DNA from: Natrarchaeobius halalkaliphilus | Lineage (GTDB): Archaea; Halobacteriota; Halobacteria; Halobacteriales; Natrialbaceae | Assembly (NCBI RefSeq): GCF_003841485.1 | Contig: NZ_REFY01000002.1 | Coordinates: 248,001 to 312,000, forward strand | DNA length: 64,000 bases | Reading direction: 5' to 3' | In this document: piece after piece, positions 28,188-36,269 of the stretch | Numbering within the stretch: position 1 is the stretch's first letter | Layout of the letters: each line of letters starts with the position of its first letter | Position numbers and translations under genes: made by a program | Notes under the pieces: model-generated | Databases searched by the model: none | Seen by the model: the letters and a program-made list of their open reading frames with translations, nothing else | Told to the model about the DNA's origin: nothing

Positions 28188-29433
28188 ACGTTTCCCCCCT
28201 CGAGGAGGATTTCGACTGTGATTCCCCGTTCGAGTTCTGTGTGGCTGTCGTCCCGATTCCGTTCTCGGACGAGCGCCGGCTCGTCACCTTCTGTGCGACG
28301 TCCGGCGGCGGGGTAAGCCAGGCCCCGAGATCGCGCGGATCGACGTCCCACGCCGCGTCGGGTCCGAAGACGGTTTTTACGTACTTCGAAAGCGACGCCT
28401 CATCGAGGTTCTCGAGGTGATACTTCAGTTCCCGGAGCGGGAACACCATCTCGCCGCTCGTTTCTGGTGTCTCGGTGAGCGACCGGGCCTCGAGTCCGAG
28501 GTGCTCCGCCACGATCGTCGACGCGAACCGGTAGCCGAACCGGCTCGCGAGCGCGTAAGACGCCCAGAACTTCGGATTGATCTCCATCAGGACGAACGTC
28601 CCGTCGGATCGACGCTTGAATTCGACGAGGGCAATGCCGTGCCAGCCGATCTTCCGAAGCAGCCGGATCGCATCCCGCTCGAAGCGGGGTTCGTCCAGCA
28701 ACTGGAGGTGGGTTCCACTTCCGCCGTGGCGCGGAACGGATCGAAGCTCTTCGTGCGTACAGACGAGTTCGACGTCGTTGTCGAAACACAGCACGCCACA
28801 GCCGTACGTCGACCGTGATCCGTCGACGTACTCCTGAATGAGCACCTCGTTCTCGGGTGCGCTCGCACGAATCCGGTCGTACGTCGACCAGAAGTCCGCA
28901 GCATCGTCTACCGGCGCGGTCGTCGCCGCTCCGTTTTCGGTTCGCGCCTTGAGAAACACGGGAAACGGGAGCCGATCCGAGACGGACGGTCGTCCGTCGG
29001 CATCGAGGTCCGAAACCAGAGCCGTGTACTCGGTCGGCGTGTCGATCCCGAGTTTGTGGCCGGTCTCGAGGGTCGCGCGCTTGTCGGCCGCGGTCCGAAA
29101 CGACTCCGACGGCGGCAGACACACCGAGACGCCCGCCGGTACGTCGGATCTGATCGCATCCAGACTCGACGCCGACTCGTAGCCCACCGGAAGCACGATG
29201 TCCGGACGGGATTCGGTGATTACCGCGAGCAACGCGTCCGCGTACGTCGACTCCTCCGGCGGCGGAACGACGGCGGCGTAATCGCAGTACGTCGAGCGCA
29301 ACAGCCTGCTCTGTCGCGTCGTTCCGATCCCGACGATCGTCGCCTCGAGGTCCTCCGTCAGCTCCCTCGCGATGACGAGGGACGTATCGTAGTCCCCATC
29401 GAGCACCAACGCCGTCGGCCGATCCGAGTCCAT
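28180..29433 (-). CDS. ATP-grasp carboxylate-amine ligase
   Basis: 417 aa. Residues 1-110 are the pre-ATP-grasp Rossmann part (TALVLDGDYDTSLVIAREL). The ATP-grasp core has FPVFLKARTENGAATT near 165, EVLIQEYVDGSRSTYGCGV, and the metal-binding end GTFVLMEINPKFWASY near 300. The C-terminal about 60 residues are Ser-rich and disordered. Such enzymes form a carboxyl-phosphate and join it to an amine. A TATA box 28-35 bp upstream marks this as the first gene of the three-gene cluster. Confidence 0.85.
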   Translation of the reverse strand: MDSDRPTALVLDGDYDTSLVIARELTEDLEATIVGIGTTRQSRLLRSTYCDYAAVVPPPEESTYADALLAVITESRPDIVLPVGYESASSLDAIRSDVPAGVSVCLPPSESFRTAADKRATLETGHKLGIDTPTEYTALVSDLDADGRPSVSDRLPFPVFLKARTENGAATTAPVDDAADFWSTYDRIRASAPENEVLIQEYVDGSRSTYGCGVLCFDNDVELVCTHEELRSVPRHGGSGTHLQLLDEPRFERDAIRLLRKIGWHGIALVEFKRRSDGTFVLMEINPKFWASYALASRFGYRFASTIVAEHLGLEARSLTETPETSGEMVFPLRELKYHLENLDEASLSKYVKTVFGPDAAWDVDPRDLGAWLTPPPDVAQKVTSRRSSENGIGTTATQNSNGESQSKSSSRGETYG

Positions 29434-29460
29434 AGCGAGCGACCACCGACGAGAAACAAA

Positions 29461-29468
29461 AGTATAAG
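29461..29468 (-). promoter_or_regulatory. TATA box of the ATP-grasp cluster
   Basis: On the minus strand CTTATACT lies 28-35 bp ahead of the ATG at 29433, which predicts a leaderless mRNA covering the ATP-grasp gene and the overlapping barrel gene. Confidence 0.55.
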
Positions 29469-29585
29469 ACTGCTAGTGGTCGTTCGACGGCGGTAAGTCC
29501 TCCATATTGAGACGATCGTGGCTCGATGAACGAACTCGAGTGAGAGGGTGCTCGTACAACCGACCGATCTGGCGGTAACCCCGCC

Positions 29586-30794
29586 TTACACCCGCGAGAG
29601 CGCTTCGAACCTCTCCGCAGCCGTTCGAGTCCCCTTCGAGATGAGGACGTCCCCGGCCCGGAGTTCGGTGTTCGAGTCGGCAACCAGTATCCAGCCCTCC
29701 TCGGGCCGACGAATCGCGATCACCGACATGGTCGACTCCGTGTCCGGAACGCCGGCCGCCACCGTAGTCCCGTCCAGATCACTGCCGGCCTCGATCTCGA
29801 CGCGCGTGATGATCTCGTCGCTCTCTTGAACCGCGAGCTGGACGACCGGGTGAACGTCGAAGTCCCGAAGCACCCCTTCACTGATGTCGATCGCGGCGTC
29901 GCTGATCACTTCCGTACTCGTACCCAGTCGGATCAGTCCGCGAAGAACGACCGGATCCTCCGCGTCGGCGGCCGCCCGAAGCGTCCACGCCTCGAATCGC
30001 GACTGCATGGCGTCGACCTCGACCTCGAGGTTACGCACCTCTTCAGCGAGCGCCGCACTGTCGAAGAGGATGCTGCTGTAGGCCAGATCGACCGCGAGCT
30101 CCGAGAGGTTTTTCATGTGGACGATCGTGTCCACGGCCCGCTCGAGGTCCGGAATACCGGGAGAATCGACCGAGGGGAACTCGTGCGCCGTCCCGGTCAG
30201 CGTTTCGAAGACGTCACCGATTACGGTATCGGGGCCACGAAGCAGCGCCACGTCGTCGGTCGCGATTACCGTGTCCGGGCCGGGATTGAGCAACCAGTCG
30301 TCGCCGCGCCGAAGCGCGATTACGCGGACGCCGGTTTCGGACTCGAGATCGATATCCGCGAGCGTGCGACCGGCGTAGGGCGAGTCGGGGTCGACGACGC
30401 CGCGAACGAGCGTTTCCGTGGCCTCGGGGAGCGCCGCCCGCATCGCTTCGGGGAGTCCCATCTCCTCCAGAACGACCTTCGCGATATCGCCCGCGGCGTC
30501 GCTGATATCGTCCGTTGCGGCGACGATTCCCAGAACGGGTGCGAGCCGTTCGGCATCGTCGGGGTTCCGTGCGGCCATCAGCAGACTCATTCGGGCTTTG
30601 AGTTCGAGGACGTTCATTCGCTCTTCCAGGCGGAGCACTTCCCGCGCCAGGTCCTCGTTACGGTGCAACACTGCCGAATACGAGAGGTCGATCAACAGCT
30701 CCGCAGTGTCTTTCATCTCGATGAGTACGTCCTTGACACTGATCGGCTCGTACTCGACCGACGTCGACGACGCTTCACCCTCGAGCGGATCCAT
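29586..30794 (-). CDS. PhoU/TrkA_C two-repeat potassium-channel regulator-like protein
   Basis: 402 aa from ATG 30794. Two copies of the same pair: a PhoU-like helical unit (VKDVLIEMKDTAELLIDLSY, later VDTIVHMKNLSELAVDLAYS) and a TrkA_C (RCK_C) unit (YAGRTLADIDLESETGVRVI with RGPDTVIGDVFETL; LDGTTVAAGVPDTESTMSVI with RAGDVLISKGTRTAAER). No membrane segment, so it is a cytoplasmic partner that would sense a ligand and gate a K+ transporter. It is divergent from serS. Confidence 0.82.
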   Translation of the reverse strand: MDPLEGEASSTSVEYEPISVKDVLIEMKDTAELLIDLSYSAVLHRNEDLAREVLRLEERMNVLELKARMSLLMAARNPDDAERLAPVLGIVAATDDISDAAGDIAKVVLEEMGLPEAMRAALPEATETLVRGVVDPDSPYAGRTLADIDLESETGVRVIALRRGDDWLLNPGPDTVIATDDVALLRGPDTVIGDVFETLTGTAHEFPSVDSPGIPDLERAVDTIVHMKNLSELAVDLAYSSILFDSAALAEEVRNLEVEVDAMQSRFEAWTLRAAADAEDPVVLRGLIRLGTSTEVISDAAIDISEGVLRDFDVHPVVQLAVQESDEIITRVEIEAGSDLDGTTVAAGVPDTESTMSVIAIRRPEEGWILVADSNTELRAGDVLISKGTRTAAERFEALSRV

Positions 30795-30934
30795 ACGTCG
30801 AAAGAGGGATTCCCGTCGAAAAAAGCGTTTCCCGCCGGCTCGTGGAACCGACCCACCCGAACGACCCCGGCCGACGCATCGCTCTTCGACAGTATCCGAC
30901 ACGGTTTTGCCCGGGCACAAAGAATCCACGGCCA

Positions 30935-32314
30935 ATGCTCGACCGGACCCACCTGCGAGAGAACCCCGACGAGGTGCGCGACGCCCTCGAGAACCGGGGG
31001 GCGGACGTCGACCTCGACGAGATCATAGAGATCGACGAACGATGGCGGGAGCTGAAAGCTCGCGGCGACGAACTGCGTCACGAACGCAACGAGATCACCC
31101 AGCAGATCGGCCAACTGGTCGCTGAGGGAAAAGACGAACAGCGAGAGGAGGCTATCGACCGATCGACGGAGCTCAAAGGTGAAATCGAGGGCGTCGAAAC
31201 CGAGGCCGACGAGCTTCGATCCGAACTCGACGACCGGATGCTCGAGATTCCCCAGGTGCCACACGAGAGCGTCCCGCTGGGACTCGACGAGCGCCACAAC
31301 GTCGAGGACCGGCGCTGGGGGTTCGACGATCTCCGTGATCTCCCGACCGACGTGACACCTCACTACGAACTCGGTGCGGAGATGGATATCATCGACGAAG
31401 AACGCGCCGCAAAGACGACCGGATCTGGCTTTTATTTCCTGAAAGGGGACGGTGCGCGACTCGAGCACGCCCTGATCCAGTTCATGATGGACGTCCATCG
31501 CGAGCAGGGGTACGTCGACCTCTTTCCGCCGGTTCCCGTCAAGAGCGCGTCGATGCGAGGGACCGGTCAGCTCCCCAAGTTCGCTGACGACGCCTACCGG
31601 CTCGGCGGGGACAACGACGAGGCCTACGACGACGAAGATCTCTGGCTCTGTCCGACCGCGGAGGTCCCCGTCACCAACATGTACGCAAACGAGATCCTGC
31701 TCGGGGACGATCTCCCGCTCAAACACCAGGCCTACACCCCGAACTTCCGTCGCGAAGCCGGCGAACACGGTACCGAAACGCGGGGAATCGTACGCGTCCA
31801 CCAGTTCAACAAGGTCGAACTGGTGAACTTCGTCGAACCCGAAGAGAGCTACGACCGACTCGAGGGACTGCTCGACGAGGCCGAGGACATTCTCCAGCGA
31901 CTCGGACTTCCCTACCGCATTCTCGAACTCTGCACTGGCGATCTCACCTTCGCCTCGGCCAAGACCTACGATATCGAGGTCTGGGCCCCCGGCGACGACT
32001 TCGAGGACGGCCCCGAGGAGGGCGGCCGCTGGCTCGAGGTCTCGAGCGCCTCGAACTTCGAGGCGTTTCAGGCTCGTCGCGCCGGCCTGCGCTATCGACC
32101 CGAGCGCCACGAATCGGCCGAGTACCTCCACACCCTGAACGCCTCCGGACTCGCACTCCCCAGGGTGATGGTCGCGATTCTCGAGTACTACCAGAACGAG
32201 GACGGCACGGTGACGATTCCCGAGGCGCTCCGTCCGTACATGGGAGACAGGGAGGTTCTCGAAAGCCTCGAGAAGGTAGGCGAGAGCGCGCTGGGTGCCG
32301 GCGAGCGGGAGTAA
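30935..32314 (+). CDS. serS: Seryl-tRNA synthetase
   Basis: 459 aa from ATG 30935. Residues 1-110 form the N-terminal tRNA-binding coiled coil (RWRELKARGDELRHERNEIT). The class-II core shows motif 1 near the FMMDVHREQGYVDLFPP segment, motif 2 FRREAGEHGTETRGIVRVHQ and motif 3 as VSSASNFEAFQARRAGLRYR, LNASGLALPRVMVAILE. This is the common bacterial/eukaryotic type SerRS, not the rare methanogen type. It charges tRNA-Ser and tRNA-Sec with serine. Confidence 0.95.
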   Translation: MLDRTHLRENPDEVRDALENRGADVDLDEIIEIDERWRELKARGDELRHERNEITQQIGQLVAEGKDEQREEAIDRSTELKGEIEGVETEADELRSELDDRMLEIPQVPHESVPLGLDERHNVEDRRWGFDDLRDLPTDVTPHYELGAEMDIIDEERAAKTTGSGFYFLKGDGARLEHALIQFMMDVHREQGYVDLFPPVPVKSASMRGTGQLPKFADDAYRLGGDNDEAYDDEDLWLCPTAEVPVTNMYANEILLGDDLPLKHQAYTPNFRREAGEHGTETRGIVRVHQFNKVELVNFVEPEESYDRLEGLLDEAEDILQRLGLPYRILELCTGDLTFASAKTYDIEVWAPGDDFEDGPEEGGRWLEVSSASNFEAFQARRAGLRYRPERHESAEYLHTLNASGLALPRVMVAILEYYQNEDGTVTIPEALRPYMGDREVLESLEKVGESALGAGERE

Positions 32315-32377
32315 GCGTTCTTCGAAAACGCCTCCTCGATCTCGTGTCAGCACGCCAGTCCTTGATGACCTCGGCTG

Positions 32378-32383
32378 TTTTTT
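32378..32383 (+). terminator. T-tract after serS
   Basis: A run of six T residues lies 64 bp past the serS stop codon. Archaeal RNA polymerase can stop at such tracts without a hairpin. The rest of 32315-32512 shows no coding sequence. Confidence 0.35.
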
Positions 32384-32512
32384 CGCGTGTCCAACACGCA
32401 CTCGGAGAAGCTGTCTGTGAACCGCTCGAGTTCACGCCCTTCGAGAATCGTCGGTTCCCGTGACCCGGCGAGACCTCGGCCTCGCGGACCTGGCTGATCG
32501 TTCCCCCTGTAG

Positions 32513-33664
32513 TCACGAAAATGTCCGGTTTTCGGACGACTCGAGTACGCGCCGGTACCGCTCCCCCGCGTCGTCGTCGGCCGAGAGCGCCTCGCGGATC
32601 GGCGGCGAGATCCACTCGCGCCCGCTTGCCGCAACGTCGTCGAAGCCGTCGGGACGCAGGGCGGGCGGGAAGAACCGCTCGTAGACGGGAAGCCGCTCGC
32701 GCAGGGGCAGGTCCGACGAGGCGGCGATCTCCTCGAGTTCGCGCAGGGCGGGCCAGGCGTACTCGGGGTTGATGTGGTCGTCGGTGACCGGCGAGACGCC
32801 GCCCAGATCGTCGACGCCGCAGTCGATCAGTTCTCGAGCGGGCGCGAGGTTCGGCGGCACCTGTACGGAGACCTCCTCGGGAAGGGCGACGCGGGCCATC
32901 GCCGTCACGCGACGCATGGTCTCCGTATCGGGCGAGCCTTCGGACCAGCGCTCGTTGTTCACCACCGGCTGGACGATGACCTCCTGGACGTGATCGTAGC
33001 GCTCGTGTAACTCGGTGATAGCGAGCAGGCTCTCGGCCCGGTCGCGCCAGGTCTCCCCGATCCCGACGAGGATACCGGTCGTGAACGCCACGTCGAGTTC
33101 GCCCGCGGTCCGGATGGTTTGCAGGCGCTGGCCCGGTTCCTTCCTGCGGGGACCGGCGTGGGCGTCGACCGTCGCAGTCGACTCGAGCATCACCCCCATG
33201 CTGGCGTTGACGTCCGCGACTTCGGCCATCTGCTCTCGGGTCTGGTCGCCGGGATTGGCGTGGGGGAGCAGCCCCTCCGCCAGGGCGACCTCGCAGGCCT
33301 CCCGTAGGTACGAGTGGATCGAGTCGTGGCCCCACGTCACGAGCTGGTCGTAGATGTCGGTGTAGCGGTCGTCCGGGTCGTCACCGAAGGTGAACAACGC
33401 CTCCGTACAGCCGGCGTCAGCACCCCGTCGGCAGATTTTTCGGACTTCCTCGAGCGAGAGGAGCGACGCCTGCCCCGGCGGGTCGAAGTAGGTGCAGTAG
33501 GTACAGGTGTACCGACACGCGGTAGTCAGGGGAACGAAGACGTTTCGTGCGAACGTCAACGCGGCAGGTGCTTCGACGTCAGCGGGTTCGATCGAGCACA
33601 ACGCTTCGACGTCCGCCTCGTCGACCGCGATATCGACGCCGTACTCGCTCGCCCCGGGAATCAT
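32513..33664 (-). CDS. cofG: 7,8-didemethyl-8-hydroxy-5-deazariboflavin synthase subunit CofG
   Basis: 383 aa from ATG 33664. The radical-SAM CxxxCxxC is CRYTCTYC at 50-57, after LTFARNVFVPLTTA. Later FTFGDDPDDRYTD, LLPHANPGD, MGVMLESTA, FTTGILVGIGETWRDR, IVQPVVNNERW and GVDDLGGVSPVTDDHINPEY are all CofG hallmarks. With CofH it builds the deazaflavin ring of coenzyme F420 from tyrosine and a ribityl-uracil. cofH is not in the window. F420 use is consistent with the oxidoreductase at the left end. Confidence 0.93.
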   Translation of the reverse strand: MIPGASEYGVDIAVDEADVEALCSIEPADVEAPAALTFARNVFVPLTTACRYTCTYCTYFDPPGQASLLSLEEVRKICRRGADAGCTEALFTFGDDPDDRYTDIYDQLVTWGHDSIHSYLREACEVALAEGLLPHANPGDQTREQMAEVADVNASMGVMLESTATVDAHAGPRRKEPGQRLQTIRTAGELDVAFTTGILVGIGETWRDRAESLLAITELHERYDHVQEVIVQPVVNNERWSEGSPDTETMRRVTAMARVALPEEVSVQVPPNLAPARELIDCGVDDLGGVSPVTDDHINPEYAWPALRELEEIAASSDLPLRERLPVYERFFPPALRPDGFDDVAASGREWISPPIREALSADDDAGERYRRVLESSENRTFS

Positions 33665-33777
33665 TACGTCGCAGTGTCGTCGCCCCGCACATAAGGGCTT
33701 CACTTCGGCCCGAACGTCGGTCCCCGTTCGAACCCGGGTCGGCCGGTGGACGACCACCGTTACGCTCGAGAGAGGTG

Positions 33778-34242
33778 TCACGGGGCGAGACGTGGAGATT
33801 CCTGCCAGATTCGTAGCCGAGACGTGATTCGATCGACCGTCTCCCGAGGGGTTCGTTCGTCGGTGTCGATAACGAGATCGGCCTCCGGCGGCTCGAACTC
33901 GCGGTAAACGACCTGGACGCCCTGCTCGTCGATCGCGTCGTCGCGGTGTCGATTGCGCTCGAGGCAGGTCTCGAGGCTAGCAGTGAGCCGAACGAATCGA
34001 ACGGGCTCGAGGGTTCGAAACAGGGTGTGCCACTCGCGCCGGTAGAAGGTTCCGTCGATCAGACAAAATCCCTCATCCGGCGCGTTCCGAACCTGCTCGT
34101 ACAGTCTGTCGTAGGTCCGCCTCGAGAAGTCGTCGGAGTGATAGTTCCGCACGGGAGTTCCGTCTTTCTCGAGACGGCGACCGAGCTCCGTCGTGGTCGT
34201 GGTTTTCCCGGTTCCCGGCGGTCCACAGATAACGACGTTCAC
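33778..34242 (-). CDS. P-loop kinase-like protein (zeta-toxin/APS-kinase-like AAA_33)
   Basis: 154 aa from GTG 34242, where the first strand begins (VNVVICGPPGTGKTTTT); an upstream GTG at 34269 is less likely. Walker A GPPGTGKT is at 7-14. DDFSRRTYDRL, CLIDGTFYRREWHTLF and VRFVRLTASLETCLERNRHR follow, the pattern of small nucleotide, sugar or tRNA kinases of the AAA_33 group. It ends 113 bp before cofG, same direction, so a link to F420 is only positional. Confidence 0.75.
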   Translation of the reverse strand: MNVVICGPPGTGKTTTTTELGRRLEKDGTPVRNYHSDDFSRRTYDRLYEQVRNAPDEGFCLIDGTFYRREWHTLFRTLEPVRFVRLTASLETCLERNRHRDDAIDEQGVQVVYREFEPPEADLVIDTDERTPRETVDRITSRLRIWQESPRLAP

Positions 34243-34453
34243 GGTTGACGGTGGTCGTAGAATCCCCACGTACTATATCCGTTGCATTCCAGTCGACCGA
34301 CCGGCGATTCGCGTTCGCAGACACAGCACATGAGACAGACACGACTAATTACTTCGGGTAATACTTTTCACGGCGAACGGGTTGAACAGTGAAGAAAAGT
34401 CGAAAGTATTAGTTACCACTGGAAATATAGTGTTCGTACGAGAGTGAACGAGA

Positions 34454-34810
34454 GTGAAGCTACGTCAACCAACTGACTTCTTGATCCTCGAGGCCCTCGA
34501 GGACAAGGGACGAAACGTCGCGACTAACCTCGCGGCCCACACCGGAAAAAGCCGCAAGAACATCAACACCAGACTTCCCGTCCTCGAAGACTACGGACTG
34601 GTCGATAAGATCGGGCCCGCGGAGCGATCCGGTCTGTACGAGATCTCCACGCAAGGAAAAGCAGCCCTCATCTACCAGGATCAGTACGATGAGGCGGACG
34701 ATTTCGAGGCGCTGATCGAGGGACCGAGCGCAGCGGATGCACCCTCGAGTGCCGACGCACAGGCGAGTTTCGTCCGCGGGGAAGAAAACGACGAAACCGA
34801 AGACGAGTAG
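34454..34810 (+). CDS. Winged-helix protein, phage PhiH1-repressor-like
   Basis: 118 aa from GTG 34454. FLILEALEDKGRNVATNLAA, then KSRKNINTRLPVLEDYGLVD and GLYEISTQGKAALI form a winged helix. I recall this type as the PhiH1-repressor-like family common in haloarchaeal chromosomes. The last 40 residues are acidic and disordered (SAADAPSSADAQASF). No phage genes surround it. Confidence 0.78.
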   Translation: MKLRQPTDFLILEALEDKGRNVATNLAAHTGKSRKNINTRLPVLEDYGLVDKIGPAERSGLYEISTQGKAALIYQDQYDEADDFEALIEGPSAADAPSSADAQASFVRGEENDETEDE

Positions 34811-34935
34811 AGCGATCTACTGCCTCTGGGTGGGGCTGGGGATCTCTCCTATCTACTCGTCGTTCGGCGTCTTCGTCGTCGGTGATGGCACCACTGTGCG
34901 TCCGGGTCTGACCGCCGTGAAGCGAACGAATCCGG

Positions 34936-35736
34936 TCACTCCCCGATCGTTCGGCGCGGTCCGATTCCGCCGGTATAGGTCCGAAGCTCCCGGCGCGCAC
35001 ACCGTGAGAAGGCGAGACTGAGCCGACGTTCGTGGTCGTCGAGAGTCGCGAAACCCGTTCCGCAGCGAGAACGATCGACGTCGTACGTCGGATCGAAAGC
35101 GTAGGTGCTGATCATCGGCGTCGCGACGACCGCGTCGCCGTATCGAAACGCGACGCCATGGTCGTGATGGAGCCCCAGTGCGTGACCGATCTCGTGGAGC
35201 AGCACCTGCATCGTCCGAGTGGGCGTTCTGACGGGAACGATCGAGCGCTCGACGTCACCGTCCGCTCCCGTTCCGACGAGGTCGTCGAACGGCTCGAGCG
35301 AATCGAGATAGCGAGCACCGCCGACCGACGCGACGTGCGGAAGTCCGTACCCCGTGGGCGCACGCCGCATCTGTCCGTCCGTCACCAGTAGATTGACGTC
35401 TGATGCGGGCTCGATGTCGCCCGGTCCGACCGTCCCGGACGTGACGGCAAGCGGCCATTCGCCGCTACTCGTGACGAGAGCACCGTCCTCGGTGGAAACC
35501 GAAATCGTCCCGCCGAGCGATACGTCGACCGTCCAGAACTCGAAGTCGAGGAGTCGTCCCAGATACTCGAGCACTCGCCGTCGAGCGGTCCCGTACGTCG
35601 CTGCCCGCTCCGAGAGCCAGAGTCGAATCTCGAGGGTGTCGACGGGATCTCGCGTCGCGTACGCGAGGGTTCCGAGCGAGGTGGCCGTGCCGAGCGCACC
35701 GAGGACGTGTCGGCGGTTCACGGTGATCGGTACCAC
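34936..35736 (-). CDS. Matrixin-like zinc metalloprotease (metzincin), probably exported
   Basis: About 266 aa from GTG 35736. The open frame starts at GTG 35772, but a TATA box at 35775-35785 would put transcription start near 35757, so 35736 or GTG 35721 fits better. NRRHVLGALGTATSLGTLAY looks like a Tat signal with the RR pair. The zinc motif is HEIGHALGLHHDHG (HExxHxxGxxH), and the later VATPMISTYAFDP carries the Met-turn of metzincins. It should be a secreted endopeptidase. The substrate is unknown. Confidence 0.75.
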   Translation of the reverse strand: MVPITVNRRHVLGALGTATSLGTLAYATRDPVDTLEIRLWLSERAATYGTARRRVLEYLGRLLDFEFWTVDVSLGGTISVSTEDGALVTSSGEWPLAVTSGTVGPGDIEPASDVNLLVTDGQMRRAPTGYGLPHVASVGGARYLDSLEPFDDLVGTGADGDVERSIVPVRTPTRTMQVLLHEIGHALGLHHDHGVAFRYGDAVVATPMISTYAFDPTYDVDRSRCGTGFATLDDHERRLSLAFSRCARRELRTYTGGIGPRRTIGE

Positions 35737-35774
35737 GGAAAGCCGTCTCGATGTTGTGCTTCTCATATTCACGA

Positions 35775-35785
35775 GTTATATATCG
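35775..35785 (-). promoter_or_regulatory. TATA box of the metzincin gene
   Basis: On the minus strand CGATATATAAC is a strong TATA element. Its position makes a start codon at 35772 unlikely and supports the in-frame GTG codons at 35736 or 35721. Confidence 0.5.
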
Positions 35786-35828
35786 ATCGACGCGCACCGC
35801 GTCACCCTCGGAGAGTGTGAACCGGCGA

Positions 35829-36209
35829 TCACCGGCTACGGTAGCGCCTTCGATGAGGAATCGATCGTCGTCGGTCCACGACGCGAGTAGCCATCCCACG
35901 AACACGAACCTCGAGCCAGTTCGGCAGCCGCTCCAGATCGATCGAGGTGAGCAACAAAAGGACATCCGCCCCGGTTTCGACCAGATACCGTACGGGAGTT
36001 CGCTGTCGGATACAGAGTTTCCAGTGCCCGTTTTCGAGGTTTCGACGGATCTGCCAGCCGGTGTAGTACCGTCCGTTCGATCCCTCGAATACGGTTTCGA
36101 CGGCAGTCGTCTTCACGGAACCGTCACCATCGCTCGTTCGATCCGTCGGCGTTCGTTCATCGGTGTGCAAACGACGGTCGGGACCGACTATCGACGCTCG
36201 GATTAACAT
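35829..36209 (-). pseudogene. Probable frameshifted gene of unknown family
   Basis: The first frame reads 126 aa (GSNGRYYTGWQIRRNLENGH, LVETGADVLLLLTSIDLERL) and then turns into arginine-rich text (RRRSIPHRRRYRSR). From about 35900 downward a different frame looks far more protein-like (WTDDDRFLIEGATVAGDRRF, TLSEGDAVRVDRYITREYEK), continuing to about 35760. A single-base indel near 35890-35920 would join them into one roughly 150-aa protein. A TATA-like CTATTAAAG at about 36218-36226 precedes it, so the GTG at 36116 may be the real start. I do not recognise the family. Confidence 0.45.
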
Positions 36210-36269
36210 ACTCGACCTTTAATAGATCGTGACTGTCCCGCAATCGTGACAGAGACGGTCGACCATCGC

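Noticed and set aside
32347-32634. Minus-strand frame past cofG and a VTTGGTIS string resembling asparaginase
   Set aside because: The TGGTI string is a chance reading across the cofG end; no asparaginase domain follows.
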